A DNA stretch of 64,000 nt, taken from the NCBI GenBank assembly GCA_002682825.1, contig NOKP01000001.1:4963296-5027295 (forward strand). The letters run 5' to 3'. The stretch comes from Neonectria sp. B-13. Its lineage: Eukaryota > Ascomycota > Sordariomycetes > Hypocreales > Nectriaceae. Made by a program: the position numbers and the translations under genes. Positions 35,672 through 45,600 of the stretch are shown piece by piece. Under the pieces are notes generated by a model. The model had not been told where the DNA came from. It saw only the letters and a list, made by a program, of their open reading frames with translations, and ran no database searches. The first letter of the stretch is position 1. Each line of letters starts with the position of its first letter.

Positions 35672-37415
35672 TCACTCCATGCTTTGCTGCACAGATCGGC
35701 GCAGACGCCGGTTGTACTTCTTTCTTTCGTCTGGGCCACCGCTCCAGTACATCTTGCTGGCCTCCGGGTTCACAATCTTGCGCGGATCGTATGCCGGCTC
35801 TTCTTCCTCAAGGAAAGAGAAGATGGCTTCGATGTGAGATTTAACATCCTCCCGTCTCATAGGATTGGGCGTGTAACAGGCCGTGCCGTCGGCAGCAATG
35901 TAATGGTGGAAGATCCTGCTCTCAAACTTGACCCGGGGCTGCTCATCGGGGAATCGAGGGCTGAAGTTCATCTTGATGCGGAACAAACCACCGTCAAGGT
36001 TCGTCATCGGTCGCCCAAAGTACGTTATCGCCCAGGTAAAGGGATTTCCATCCTCAAGAGAGACGTCATGCGGCATATCGTTTCGCTTGAACGACTCGAC
36101 GACCTGCTCGAACTGGTGCTGCAGGTTCACAGAAACCGTGGACTCCCGGGCCTTTGCGACAGCGCCCTCCTCGGCCCATGCCTGGGTTTCGGCGTCGATG
36201 GCTGATTTGATGTTACGGAGGCGGCGCTCTAACTCGGTATAGTTGAATCGACCATCCATAGAGTTGCTATTGGGCGACTCAAAGGGCATCCTGATGAAAT
36301 GCTGGCCATCCTTGACTTCCGATTTGCCCTTTTGAATTGTGGCGAGATAGGATTCGTAGTACCACAGGAATCGGCGTTTGCAGAGATCCTTGAACGGTTC
36401 AAATGGAACAGTAGACTCGTCGATGTCATCGTCATCAATCTCATCGGGGTCACGAGTTCCTGGTCCGTGCTGGTACCCGTCGGGGGATAGGTTGAGGTAC
36501 GCTTCAAGGCGCTGGATGACAGAGATTCTCAGGGTTTCGTGGCGGATCTAACAATGTCAGGAATCATATCAACCAACTTAGCAGGTCGTCAAAGGTACCT
36601 TCTGGACGTAGTCTTTCTGGGCCTTCTTGTCGGACTCTTCGTTGGCGTCCTCGAAGCCTGGCTCGTTTTCATACGGGTTTGTCGATAACAAGCTCTGTAT
36701 TGACAACAAGATGGATTCCAGGCCTTGTGCGGATGACCACTCTTCTCCTCGCTCTCCTCTCCATGTCCTGTGGGCATGTCAGACTAGTACCTGCAAAATA
36801 GACCACAATTGACGCTACCCTAAAATCGACCTGCGACTGTTAGCCCGTAAACGACCAAGCTGATCAACCTCCTGCACTCACAAGCAAACTTTGCCATTCG
36901 CATATATGTTAGGGTTGAACCGACAACGGCCACCATTTGTCGTCACACACTGCACGTTTGGAGACTTGGACGGGTAATCTGCTCAACTCCAATCAGCCTC
37001 TGGGACGGCGCTAGAGTTGAGATGGGGACGGGAAGAGCATCTTACCTTTATGGAATCTGATGGCAAACTGCACCCACCTCTGTCAGTACGATCGCTCCAT
37101 AAATCAGGATTGGGGGAGATCATACCTCGAAGAATCCGAACTCGTAAGGGGTCTCGTGAGGACCCATGATCAAGGCCTTGACATTCCGAACGTCAACATC
37201 GCGGCAAGCAACCGCGATTGCTGTAGCGAGCAGGCCAGTGTCAGACAGGTCACCAGAATGCGCCCAGGGCGCGGAAGATAAGAAACCACCTACACAAATC
37301 CAGGCTCTTCTGAATATCGCTGAGTTCCTAAAGCAAAGCATTAGTCCGGCGACCCCGCGGGTGCGTTGGAAGCGGGGCAAGAAACCTTGGAGATACGAAT
37401 GATGGACTGGTCCAT
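35672..37415 (-). CDS. UBE2Z-like ubiquitin-conjugating enzyme with a second, degenerate UBC domain
   Basis: Eight exons on the minus strand (37415-37386, 37327-37294, 37220-37126, 37067-37046, 36978-36882, 36830-36819, 36767-36599, 36547-35672) give 444 residues. The first UBC domain has GPHETPYEFGFFEFAIRF, DYPSKSPNVQCVTTNGG, FNPNIYANGKVCLSILGTW with catalytic Cys92, and SIQSLLSTNPYENEPGFED. This resembles human UBE2Z, an E2 that can be charged by UBA6. A UBE2Z-like extension follows (FLWYYESYLATIQKG). The last 170 residues form a second UBC-like fold (PFTWAITYFGRPMTNLDGG, LFRIKMNFSPRFPDEQPRV, HHYIAADGTACYTPNP with Cys377, NPEASKMYW); its HPN-equivalent is HHY, without the Asn normally needed for catalysis. 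Exon 6 is only 12 nt; it is required to restore SILG directly after the catalytic Cys-Leu. Divergent from RFC2 across 1.5 kb. Confidence 0.88.
36819..36830 (-). other. 12-nt micro-exon of the E2 gene
   Basis: Minus-strand sequence GTCGATTTTAGG lies between an upstream intron ending CTAACAGTCGCAG (36831-36881, 51 nt) and a downstream intron GTAGCG...CTGACATGCCCACAG (36768-36818, 51 nt). Together with TT from exon 5 and G from exon 7 it encodes Leu-Ser-Ile-Leu-Gly, exactly the residues expected after the active-site Cys in UBE2Z-type enzymes. Both flanking introns have proper branch sites. Confidence 0.82.
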
Positions 37416-38565
37416 GGCGGCGACGAGGGGGATGCAGGAAGAGGGGAAGGAGGACGGCCGGGGTTATTTCCGAAGAGCGATGACACTCATAGACAAATCG
37501 TGAGGAGTTTATATCTGTGAGTGCCTTGCCTTGGTAGTGTGAGTGAGAGTGAATGTGGGAATGTGAGAGGGAGTTAATCAGGCGGCAGAAGCAGGTGCAA
37601 GCGGTGGTGCAGGGAGGAAGGTGCCTCGTTTAAGCTGCTGCTGCTGAGCCGTCAGGCAGGCTTGAAGAAGTGGATAATACCCGTTGGGTCTGGGCCCATG
37701 CGCCGGTTGTTTGGCAGGCAGTTGGCAGACAGCTGGTAGGCAGGATCAACGGGTCCCAGCAGCGCAAACTGCAAGATGTGTAGAGGCAAGGTACTAGTGA
37801 GTGAGTGAGAAATGTCTCGGGTGACAGCAGGCGGTTTATTTGCTGTTTTTTAAGGATTCTCGCTGATGAGCAGTGGGCGAACCGTCCATCAAATCACACC
37901 AGGTTGATGTTTGCATTTCTGCAAAATGTCTACAGCAGTACGTACCGCCAAGGTACTCTGCCCATTGCCCACCGCATGCGGGATCCGATGAGGCACGTGG
38001 AAACAAACCGTTGAGGTTGCAAGAAATGGTATGGGTTCTGTACGGTGCCATGGAATAGCTGGCTCCCCGTATGTATCTAGGGTAGATCGACTGTCATTTA
38101 ACGGGGTGGTCATGACGATCGTGCACGACAACGTGAGGTGAGGGACTACTAGCCTCTGTACCTAAGGTGTGTGCCGAGGTCTCGTGCATGAGTATATCTC
38201 CGGTATGCTCTGCCCTTTGCTTAGTGTACCAGGTAGAAGTATCCGCCGTTCAACGTGTGCAGCATTCAGAACGCCTCTGTGGTTGTGGGCTGCTTTACAA
38301 GTGACGCAGGAACTGTCACAAGCAAAATAAGCTACAGAGTCTGCAATGTCTCCAGCGAGACCTTGCGCATTGCAGTACCTGGCAGCTGATGAGTAAACTA
38401 TCATATAGATGTAAAACGATCCACAAGTCTGTCGATACAGGTAACCCAGCAGGTAGTTTCTAGATGCAGTCCGTCGTTCGTACTTATCCTTAATTAGTGA
38501 CGTAGACGGCCTAGCCGCACTTGCCGCGGGGTCTTGCAGCGGTGTCTTGCAGCAGTGGTGCTAAA

Positions 38566-38743
38566 GAGTGTTGCTAGGGACACAAACAACATTTGCAATG
38601 GCAACGAATAAAATCCATGGCTTAAGGACTAATGCATAACGTATGAGGTAGAACTACCAAAGTCATTAGTTTTATGTATTTGGTTTTAGGGATGTATTTG
38701 TTTGTACTATTAGCAAAAGTTGTTTGTGTCCCTAGGCACACTC
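38566..38743. mobile_element. Non-autonomous hAT-like MITE, 178 bp
   Basis: The element starts GAGTGTTGCTAGGGACACAA and ends with its imperfect inverted copy; the terminal inverted repeats are about 31 bp (outer bases GAGTG, inner bases up to TTTGC) with three mismatches, the core CTAGGGACACAAACAAC being perfect. It is flanked on both sides by GTGCTAAA (38558-38565 and 38744-38751), an exact 8-bp target-site duplication. An 8-bp duplication with short inverted repeats is the mark of the hAT superfamily. The interior is AT-rich and codes for nothing, so it depends on a transposase elsewhere. The intact duplication suggests a fairly recent insertion. Confidence 0.88.
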
Positions 38744-38809
38744 GTGCTAAAATGCCCCTAGCCTAGAAGCTCCCATAAGGTGACGCGCCTCGCGTCTGCG
38801 GGCGACCCG

Positions 38810-38815
38810 ACGCGT
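38810..38815. promoter_or_regulatory. MluI cell-cycle box (ACGCGT) upstream of RFC2
   Basis: ACGCGT lies 144 bp before the RFC2 ATG in a locally GC-rich stretch. In yeasts this box is bound by MBF (Mbp1/Swi6 or its relatives) and drives G1/S expression of replication genes. The hexamer is also found by chance at about the expected rate in this window, so the call rests on position and on the gene behind it. Confidence 0.45.
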
Positions 38816-38958
38816 TAATGGATTTTCCAACAGTGCATGAGCTTGCGCATCAGCGACGTGCACTTCACCTCAACCACCACCAAGCTTGCTTGCTTGACTA
38901 ATCGACTGCGCAGCATCTCGCCACTCACCCGCCGACTGCCGAAGCCGATCAAGTCATC

Positions 38959-40268
38959 ATGGCAAGCTTCTTCGACCTCAAGGCCAGAAAGGCCGCCGCC
39001 GCTGCCAATGGCAACGCCGACCAGAAACAAGAGAAGCCCACCAGCAGCAAAGCCCAGCCCTGGGTTGAGAAATAGTCTGCACCCTACGAGACCGTCCATG
39101 TGCACCACGATATACTGACTGACGCCATGCAGTCGACCAAAGTCACTCAGCGATGTCACTGCGCAAGATCACACCATCACTGTCCTACAAAGAACGTTGC
39201 AGGCATCCAACGTGAGTCTGGTTCGCCTCGATCCAATACCCAGCCCTCATTGACGACTCCTAGCTCCCACACATGCTATTCTACGGCCCCCCCGGCACTG
39301 GAAAGACCTCGACTGTCCTCGCACTGGCAAAGGAGCTCTACGGCCCGGAGCTGATCAAATCACGAGTCCTCGAGCTCAACGCGTCCGACGAGCGTGGCAT
39401 CTCCATTGTCCGAGACAAGGTCAAAAACTTCGCCCGCATGCAATTGACCAACCCGACCGCCGGCTACAAAGACAAGTACCCTTGCCCGCCCTTCAAAATC
39501 ATCATTCTCGACGAGGCCGATTCCATGACACAAGATGCCCAGAGCGCACTGCGAAGAACGATGGAGACGTATAGCAAGATCACTCGATTCTGCTTGATTT
39601 GCAATTACGTGACCCGTATCATCGACCCGCTCGCTAGTCGATGCAGCAAGTTCCGATTCAAGAGCCTGGACCAAAGCAATGCCAAGAAGAGGCTCGAGGA
39701 GATTGCGGAGAAGGAGGGCGTGCCGCTGGAGGAGGGTGCAATTGACACGCTCATCAAATGCAGCGAGGGTGATTTGCGAAAGGCAATCACTTACCTACAG
39801 AGTGCTGCTCGTCTTGTTGGAGCACAGTCAGCCGACAAGGATGCCGAAGGCGACGAGGATATGGACGTGGACAAGAAGCCCATCACCGTCAAGATTGTCG
39901 AGGACATTGCTGGTGTCATTCCAGATGGCACAATAGAAAGTCTTGTCCAGGCAATACGCCCACGGGGCTCGGGCGGATCCTACCAGGCTGTCTCCAAGGT
40001 AGTCGAGGATATGGTGGCGGATGGCTGGAGCGCAGGCCAAGTTGTCAGCCAGGTGAGACCATCTACCCCTTATAACCATCATCCTCCCTAACACATTTTA
40101 CAGCTTTACCAATCCCTCATATACGACGAAACGATCCTAGATTCCCAAAAGAACAAAATGGTCCTGGTCTTTTCCGAAGTAGATAAGCGACTGGTCGACG
40201 GCGCGGATGAGCACCTTTCGATTCTGGACCTGGCTATGAGGATATCGGCTCTCATGGCAGAAAAGTGA
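38959..40268 (+). CDS. RFC2: Replication factor C subunit 2 (clamp loader; human RFC4 orthologue)
   Basis: Four exons (38959-39074, 39133-39211, 39264-40052, 40104-40268) give 382 residues. It is a small AAA+ subunit of the RFC clamp loader that opens PCNA and loads it on primer ends. The N-terminus ends in the RFC box [19 protein letters not shown], whose Tyr codon TA|T spans intron 1. Then [17 protein letters not shown] (Walker A, Gly73 onward), [30 protein letters not shown] (DEAD from 148), [20 protein letters not shown], and the SRC motif in [10 protein letters not shown] with the arginine finger. The insertion [11 protein letters not shown] is acidic. The C-terminal collar domain includes [18 protein letters not shown]. 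Sequence is closest to yeast Rfc2. Intron 1 has the weak donor GTCTGC; reading through it creates an immediate TAG. Its 3' end is only 140 bp from the convergent neighbour. Confidence 0.96.
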
Positions 40269-40408
40269 AGGGTAATGCACAATGGTACCTGATCATGTCT
40301 CGGTGAAGATCGGAGTTGGGGTAGATTTTGGGGTGGCGTTTGGCCTGGTCAGACAATACCAGATTGATTGATTCTTCCATCTGCGTAAAACATTATACGT
40401 CTAGCATC

Positions 40409-41980
40409 TCAAGCTGCATCCCCATGACCGATGAGGCCCAAATTTCCATGTAGACAAGACCAAGCGTCACTGGCTTTCTTCGCAGCCCCCTTTTCCTTTT
40501 CCGTATGCTTTCTTGTGCTGGTGGCCTTTTTGGTCCCTGTGTTCAACCAGAAATCGTCCTCTGTTGGTTCCTCCTTGCCTTCATCGGGCTCGTCAACTTG
40601 TTCCTGGCCTAGTAGATGTCCGATTTCCCGAAGCGCCTTCATAGAGCTCTCTAGGGCTACCTGCCCGCCTTCGACCCTCTCCGCGACTGTTTCCAGGGTG
40701 GCGATCTTGGCCGAATCTGCCGCAAAGACCCAAGGTTGGATACGGCCAGTGAACCCAGACCGCTCTGATGACGAAGTCAAGACTTCCCCGAGGCCAGACA
40801 TTCGCCGAGACGTTTCTGACATGGGATACAGTGGAAGGAGTTGGCTTTCCTCGGCAAGGTGGCCGAGCACTTGGCAAGCATCCTTAGTTTCCTTGCTAAG
40901 TGTCGAAGTCATGTATGACTTTTGTGTGATCATGGCTCTTTGGTTCCTCGAGAATGAAAGTAGGGTTTCGATATATGGTGTGAGAAGGTAACTGCTGGGA
41001 GCTAGGTCCGTTTCGACAGCCTGTTGTTGTGTAGGGTCGTGGGATTTCAGCACAGGTGGCTGAGAGGCACCAGGCCGTTCAGAAATCGTCGATAGCAGAG
41101 ATCGTCTGGCAGCAAGATACCTGGCGTATTTTCCCTTGATAGCCGCGAGTTGACTGTTGATGGTGGCGCTGTCTGCCGCCAACCTGTCCTGACTTCTTGA
41201 GACACCGTCGGCACCCCCATCAGCATCTTCCTCCCCAGAGGCCTTTCCAAGCTCCGTCTCAATCCAGGTGATAAGTTCGTTGCGGGTCGCGTTGAGAGCG
41301 TCCAGCCTGGTCCCATTGCTGATGACATCGGGTATGCCTTTGGCATTGGTTCTCGCCTCTCGAAGTAGCTGTTCTTCTCGACGCAACAGGAGCTTCGCCC
41401 GCAGCACCGTCTTCTCCAGCTGAGCCACCTGTCCTTTGAGATCTGGCTTCGAAGCGTTCTGCTGTGCAACGAGGCTGTTGACCACTTCCTTAGGAACGCC
41501 GGGAAGTTCGGCGGCTCCGTGGAACATGTCCTCGGGGTCGAGAAACTCAACTGAAGCCGCTGGCTTTTGGACTAGGAGATCGAGGTATTTCTGGACTGTG
41601 GATAGTCGTTCTAGTTTATTCCGAAGTTTGAGAAGAGAAATCCGCTCCTCCACAAGGTCGGCACTGCTTGATGAAGGTTCTTTGGGTGAAGCTGGCCGCG
41701 AAGGGTTGGCTTGCACAACATCGGCGTACTTTCGCCGAGCAGTAACGTTGGATTTCAGGGCTTCAATGTACTCTCTTTGAGCCCCCTTCAATTCGGGGCC
41801 CACCTCGATATTGTCGGCAATGTCCACGAGGGACACAGGCTGTTTGATCGGTCCATCGTGAGAGCAAGATCCAAGGTGCAGCGCCAGGACGCGTCTGATG
41901 TAGTTCACCTGTTCCCGTGGCTTTATGAACGGTTCAAGCGTGTTTTGAAGCTTGTCAATAACGTCAGGCTGGTTCGCCAT
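40409..41980 (-). CDS. Conserved fungal coiled-coil protein of unknown function
   Basis: Single exon, 523 residues, ATG at 41980. I do not recognise a named family. The N-terminus is MANQPDVIDKLQNTLEPFIK followed by REQVNYIRRVLALHLGSC. Several long amphipathic helices with heptad-like Leu spacing follow: about 66-90 (REYIEALKSNVTARRKYADV), 107-140 (DLVEERISLLKLRNKLERLS) and 175-215 (QVAQLEKTVLRAKLLLRREE). A third helical set is near 285-315 (LAAIKGKYARYLAARRSLLS). The region 350-470 is again helical (YLLTPYIETLLSFSRNQRAM). The C-terminus is acidic then basic (EDDFWLNTGTKKATSTRKHT). Overall it resembles an elongated structural or scaffold protein, for example of cytoskeleton or kinetochore, but that is only composition-based inference. 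Its promoter is shared head-to-head with BRR2 (673 bp). Confidence 0.78.
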   Translation of the reverse strand: MANQPDVIDKLQNTLEPFIKPREQVNYIRRVLALHLGSCSHDGPIKQPVSLVDIADNIEVGPELKGAQREYIEALKSNVTARRKYADVVQANPSRPASPKEPSSSSADLVEERISLLKLRNKLERLSTVQKYLDLLVQKPAASVEFLDPEDMFHGAAELPGVPKEVVNSLVAQQNASKPDLKGQVAQLEKTVLRAKLLLRREEQLLREARTNAKGIPDVISNGTRLDALNATRNELITWIETELGKASGEEDADGGADGVSRSQDRLAADSATINSQLAAIKGKYARYLAARRSLLSTISERPGASQPPVLKSHDPTQQQAVETDLAPSSYLLTPYIETLLSFSRNQRAMITQKSYMTSTLSKETKDACQVLGHLAEESQLLPLYPMSETSRRMSGLGEVLTSSSERSGFTGRIQPWVFAADSAKIATLETVAERVEGGQVALESSMKALREIGHLLGQEQVDEPDEGKEEPTEDDFWLNTGTKKATSTRKHTEKEKGAAKKASDAWSCLHGNLGLIGHGDAA

Positions 41981-42653
41981 TGTCGTTTCTCAATCCATGC
42001 AGTAAAAAAACGCCCGAGAATCCCCTGGGGGTATGCTCATCGGTGGTGCAGTACTCGGTGTAATAGTGTCGGTGGGTGAGTGTAAACAGCCCCCACTAGT
42101 CGATTGTGTGGCTGGTGCTTTACTGGATTGACCTCGGGAAGCCTGTTGTTCCGAGCTTTTGGTCTGGTCATGCATACCGAAATACATACCAAAAGCTTTG
42201 TAGTAATCAAGGTAGTAGAACGAACCGCTGGAATTATCCCAATATTACTTTACTGAGTGTCATTCACTATTGTCCGAAATATGGTAGTGTGCATGCGATC
42301 TTCTTCAGCTGATTGATTGTTCCTGTCGTCACCAGCCACACCAACGCCAGCCACTTGTCAGCCCCTAAGGCCGCAGAGGAGCTAAGCCAGTAAAATCCTA
42401 GTCTTTGCAGCCTGCCAGGCTGAGATCTGAAATTTGCGATCGCGACCGCTTCCAAAACCATAGCGACGACAAACAAGACCTACACAACGACTGCGCACCA
42501 ATCGCAGAAGCCTGAGTCATCGAGGCACCGACTCTACATCGAACAAGTCGCGTCGGAGGAAAACTCATGGTTATTTAACGGTCGAGCTCCGCGAGCTTTT
42601 GTCGAGAACATCGGCGTTCTCCATCACAACAGAGCTTCACAACAACCGCCAAG
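41981..42653. other. Divergent promoter region coiled-coil gene / BRR2
   Basis: 673-bp head-to-head spacer between two housekeeping-type genes. No gene, repeat or clear known motif recognised. Confidence 0.6.
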
Positions 42654-45600
42654 ATGACGGACGCGAATCGAGATGTGTCGCAATACAAGTACTCGGCCAT
42701 GTCCAACCTGGTCCTCCAGGCGGACCGTCGGTTTGTCACACGACGAACTGATGAGGCCACTGGTGACCCAGAGTCGCTGGCCGGGCGCTTGAGCATCAAG
42801 GACATGGGTGCCCAAGTTGGCCGCGGCAGCGCGCCCAAGCAGAAGAAGCAACCCGGGCTTCCAGACATCGAGAGAGGGAGTTTAAGAGAGGGAGAGGATA
42901 TCCTGGCCCGAGAGCAACAGAGACGAAAGGGCGAGGCGCAAATGAGAGGGAATGGTGTGCTCGGCGCGAACGACCTCCTGGTGGAAGGCATCACGTATCG
43001 ACCCCGAACCGCAGCGACACGATCGACCTTTGACCTCATCATCACCATCACCGCGAGTAACCTGGGCGATGTGCCTCACGAGGTTGTGCGCAGTGCTGCG
43101 GATGCCGTGCTGGAGTATCTGAAGGACGACGACCTGAAGGACCTCGACAAGAAGAAGGAAATCGATGATATTCTGGGTGTGACTATGAACCCGAAGCAAT
43201 TCAACGAATTGGTCAACCTGGGAAAGAAGATCACGGACTACGACGCCCAGGACGATGACGAAGATGTTGCCATGGGTGGTGCTGACGGCGACGATGCCGA
43301 AATTGACGAACGTCAGGGTGTCGCCGTTGCCTTCGACGACGAGGACGAAGATGACGAGGGCGGTATTGTCAACGAAGTCCGTGACGAGTCATCCGAAGAC
43401 GAGGGAGACCAGGACGAAGAGGAAGACGGAGAGCCTAAGGCAGATGACGCTCCGGGCGAAGACGAGATGATCCTGGACTCTGCACCGGCTGGAGGCAAGC
43501 AAAAAGACAAAGAAAAGAATGCCGTGCCGGCTCGAGATATTGATGCCTTCTGGCTCCAGCGCCAAATCGGTTCGTTATACCCAGATGCCCACGAACAAAC
43601 GGATAAGACGAAAGAGGCTCTTCGAACCCTATCAGGAGAGCCCGACGAAGCTGGTGGCGAAGAGAAATCCCTTCGCGAGATCGAGAACGACCTCATGGAG
43701 CTCTTCGATTTCGAACACCATGAACTCGTCCAGAAGCTCGTCGAGAACAGAGAGAAGGTGTTCTGGCTCACCAAACTGGCCCGCACCGAGACGCCAGAGC
43801 AACGTGCCGAGGTCGAGAGAGAAATGGCTTCGGAGGGTCTGCAATGGATTCTCAACGAATTGCAGGGCAAGAGCGCAGCCGAAAACAAGAAGGGAAAGAT
43901 GGACATCAAGATGGATATTGACGTTCCCGCTTCGTTTACAGATGCTCCTAAGACTGAGCAACCTAAGGGCCATCTTGTTGGTGGGCTTCAACCCAAGACA
44001 CTCATCAATCTCGAAAACTTGGTTTTTGACCAAGGAAACCACCTCATGACAAACCCCAAGGTGCGATTACCCGAGGGCTCCACAAAGAGAACGTTCAAGG
44101 GATATGAGGAGATTCACATCCCCCCGCCCAAGAAGCGCAACGAGCCTGGCGATGTTCTCATGCCCATTACCGACATGCCTGAATGGGCACGGTCCCCTTT
44201 CAGCTCAAACCAATCACTCAACAAAATTCAATCCAAGTGCTACCCGTCGGCCTTTGAAGACGACGGCAACTTGCTCGTCTGTGCTCCAACTGGTAGTGGA
44301 AAGACGAACGTGGGTATGCTTACCATCCTCCGGGAGATTGGAAAGCACCGGAACCCCGAGACCGGTGATATTGACCTTGATGCGTTCAAGATTGTCTGTA
44401 TCGCCCCCCTCAAAGCTCTTGTACAGGAGCAGGTGGGAAATTTGGGGAAGAGACTCGAGTCATACGGTATCCGAGTTTCTGAACTGACTGGCGATCGCCA
44501 GCTCACCAAGCAGCAAATCGCCGAGACTCAGATCATTGTGACTACTCCTGAGAAATGGGATGTCATTACTAGAAAGTCAAATGATCTGACTTATACCAAC
44601 ATGGTGCGTCTGATCATCATTGACGAAATCCATCTGCTTCATGATGATCGTGGCCCTGTCCTGGAAAGCATTGTTGCCAGAACTATTCGCAAGACTGAGC
44701 AGACTGGCGAACCAGTCCGTATCCTCGGTCTGTCTGCTACTTTGCCGAACTACCGAGATGTTGCAAGCTTCCTCCGAGTGGATATGAAGAAGGGGCTTTT
44801 CCATTTCGATGGCTCATACCGACCTTGCCCTCTGCGACAGGAGTATGTAGGCGTCACCGAACGCAAGGCTATCAAGCAACTCAAGACCATGAACGACGTC
44901 ACCTACAGCAAGGTTATTGAGCATGTCGGTACAAACCGAAACCAGATGCTTATTTTCGTTCACTCCCGAAAAGAGACTGCCAAGACTGCTCGGTACATCC
45001 GAGACAAGGCCCTTGAGCTGGACACGATCAACCAGATTCTTCGACACGATGCTGGTAGCCGCGAAGTCCTTAATGAAGCCGCAGGCCAGGCGGAGGACAA
45101 GGACCTCAAGGATATCTTGCCTTACGGTTTCGGAATCCATCACGCTGGTATGAGCAGAATCGACAGGACCGATGTTGAGGACCTGTTCGCTCGTGGAGCT
45201 ATCCAGGTTTTGGTGTGTACTGCGACGCTGGCTTGGGGTGTTAACTTGCCTGCACACACAGTCATCATCAAAGGAACCCAGGTGTACTCTCCTGAAAAGG
45301 GTAGCTGGGTTGAGCTTAGCCCTCAGGACGTTCTGCAGATGCTCGGTCGTGCAGGTAGACCTCAATATGACACGTACGGCGAGGGTATCATCATCACGAC
45401 ACAGAGCGAGATGCAATACTACCTGTCACTTCTAAACCAGCAACTGCCTATTGAAAGCCAGTTTGTCAGCAAGCTGGTCGACAATCTCAATGCCGAAGTC
45501 GTCCTGGGCAACGTTAGGACGCGCGACGAGGGTGTTGAGTGGCTGGGGTACACGTATCTTTTCGTTCGAATGCTTCGCTCGCCTGGTCTGTACCAGGTTG

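Larger units (their letters stand above)
37416..38958. other. Divergent promoter region E2/RFC2 with a MITE
   Basis: A 1.54-kb head-to-head spacer with no supported gene. It contains the 178-bp hAT-like element (38566-38743) and, between it and RFC2, a GC-rich promoter stretch with a MluI cell-cycle box. Just before the element are two near-copies of GTCTTGCAGC (38531-38554). Confidence 0.6.
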
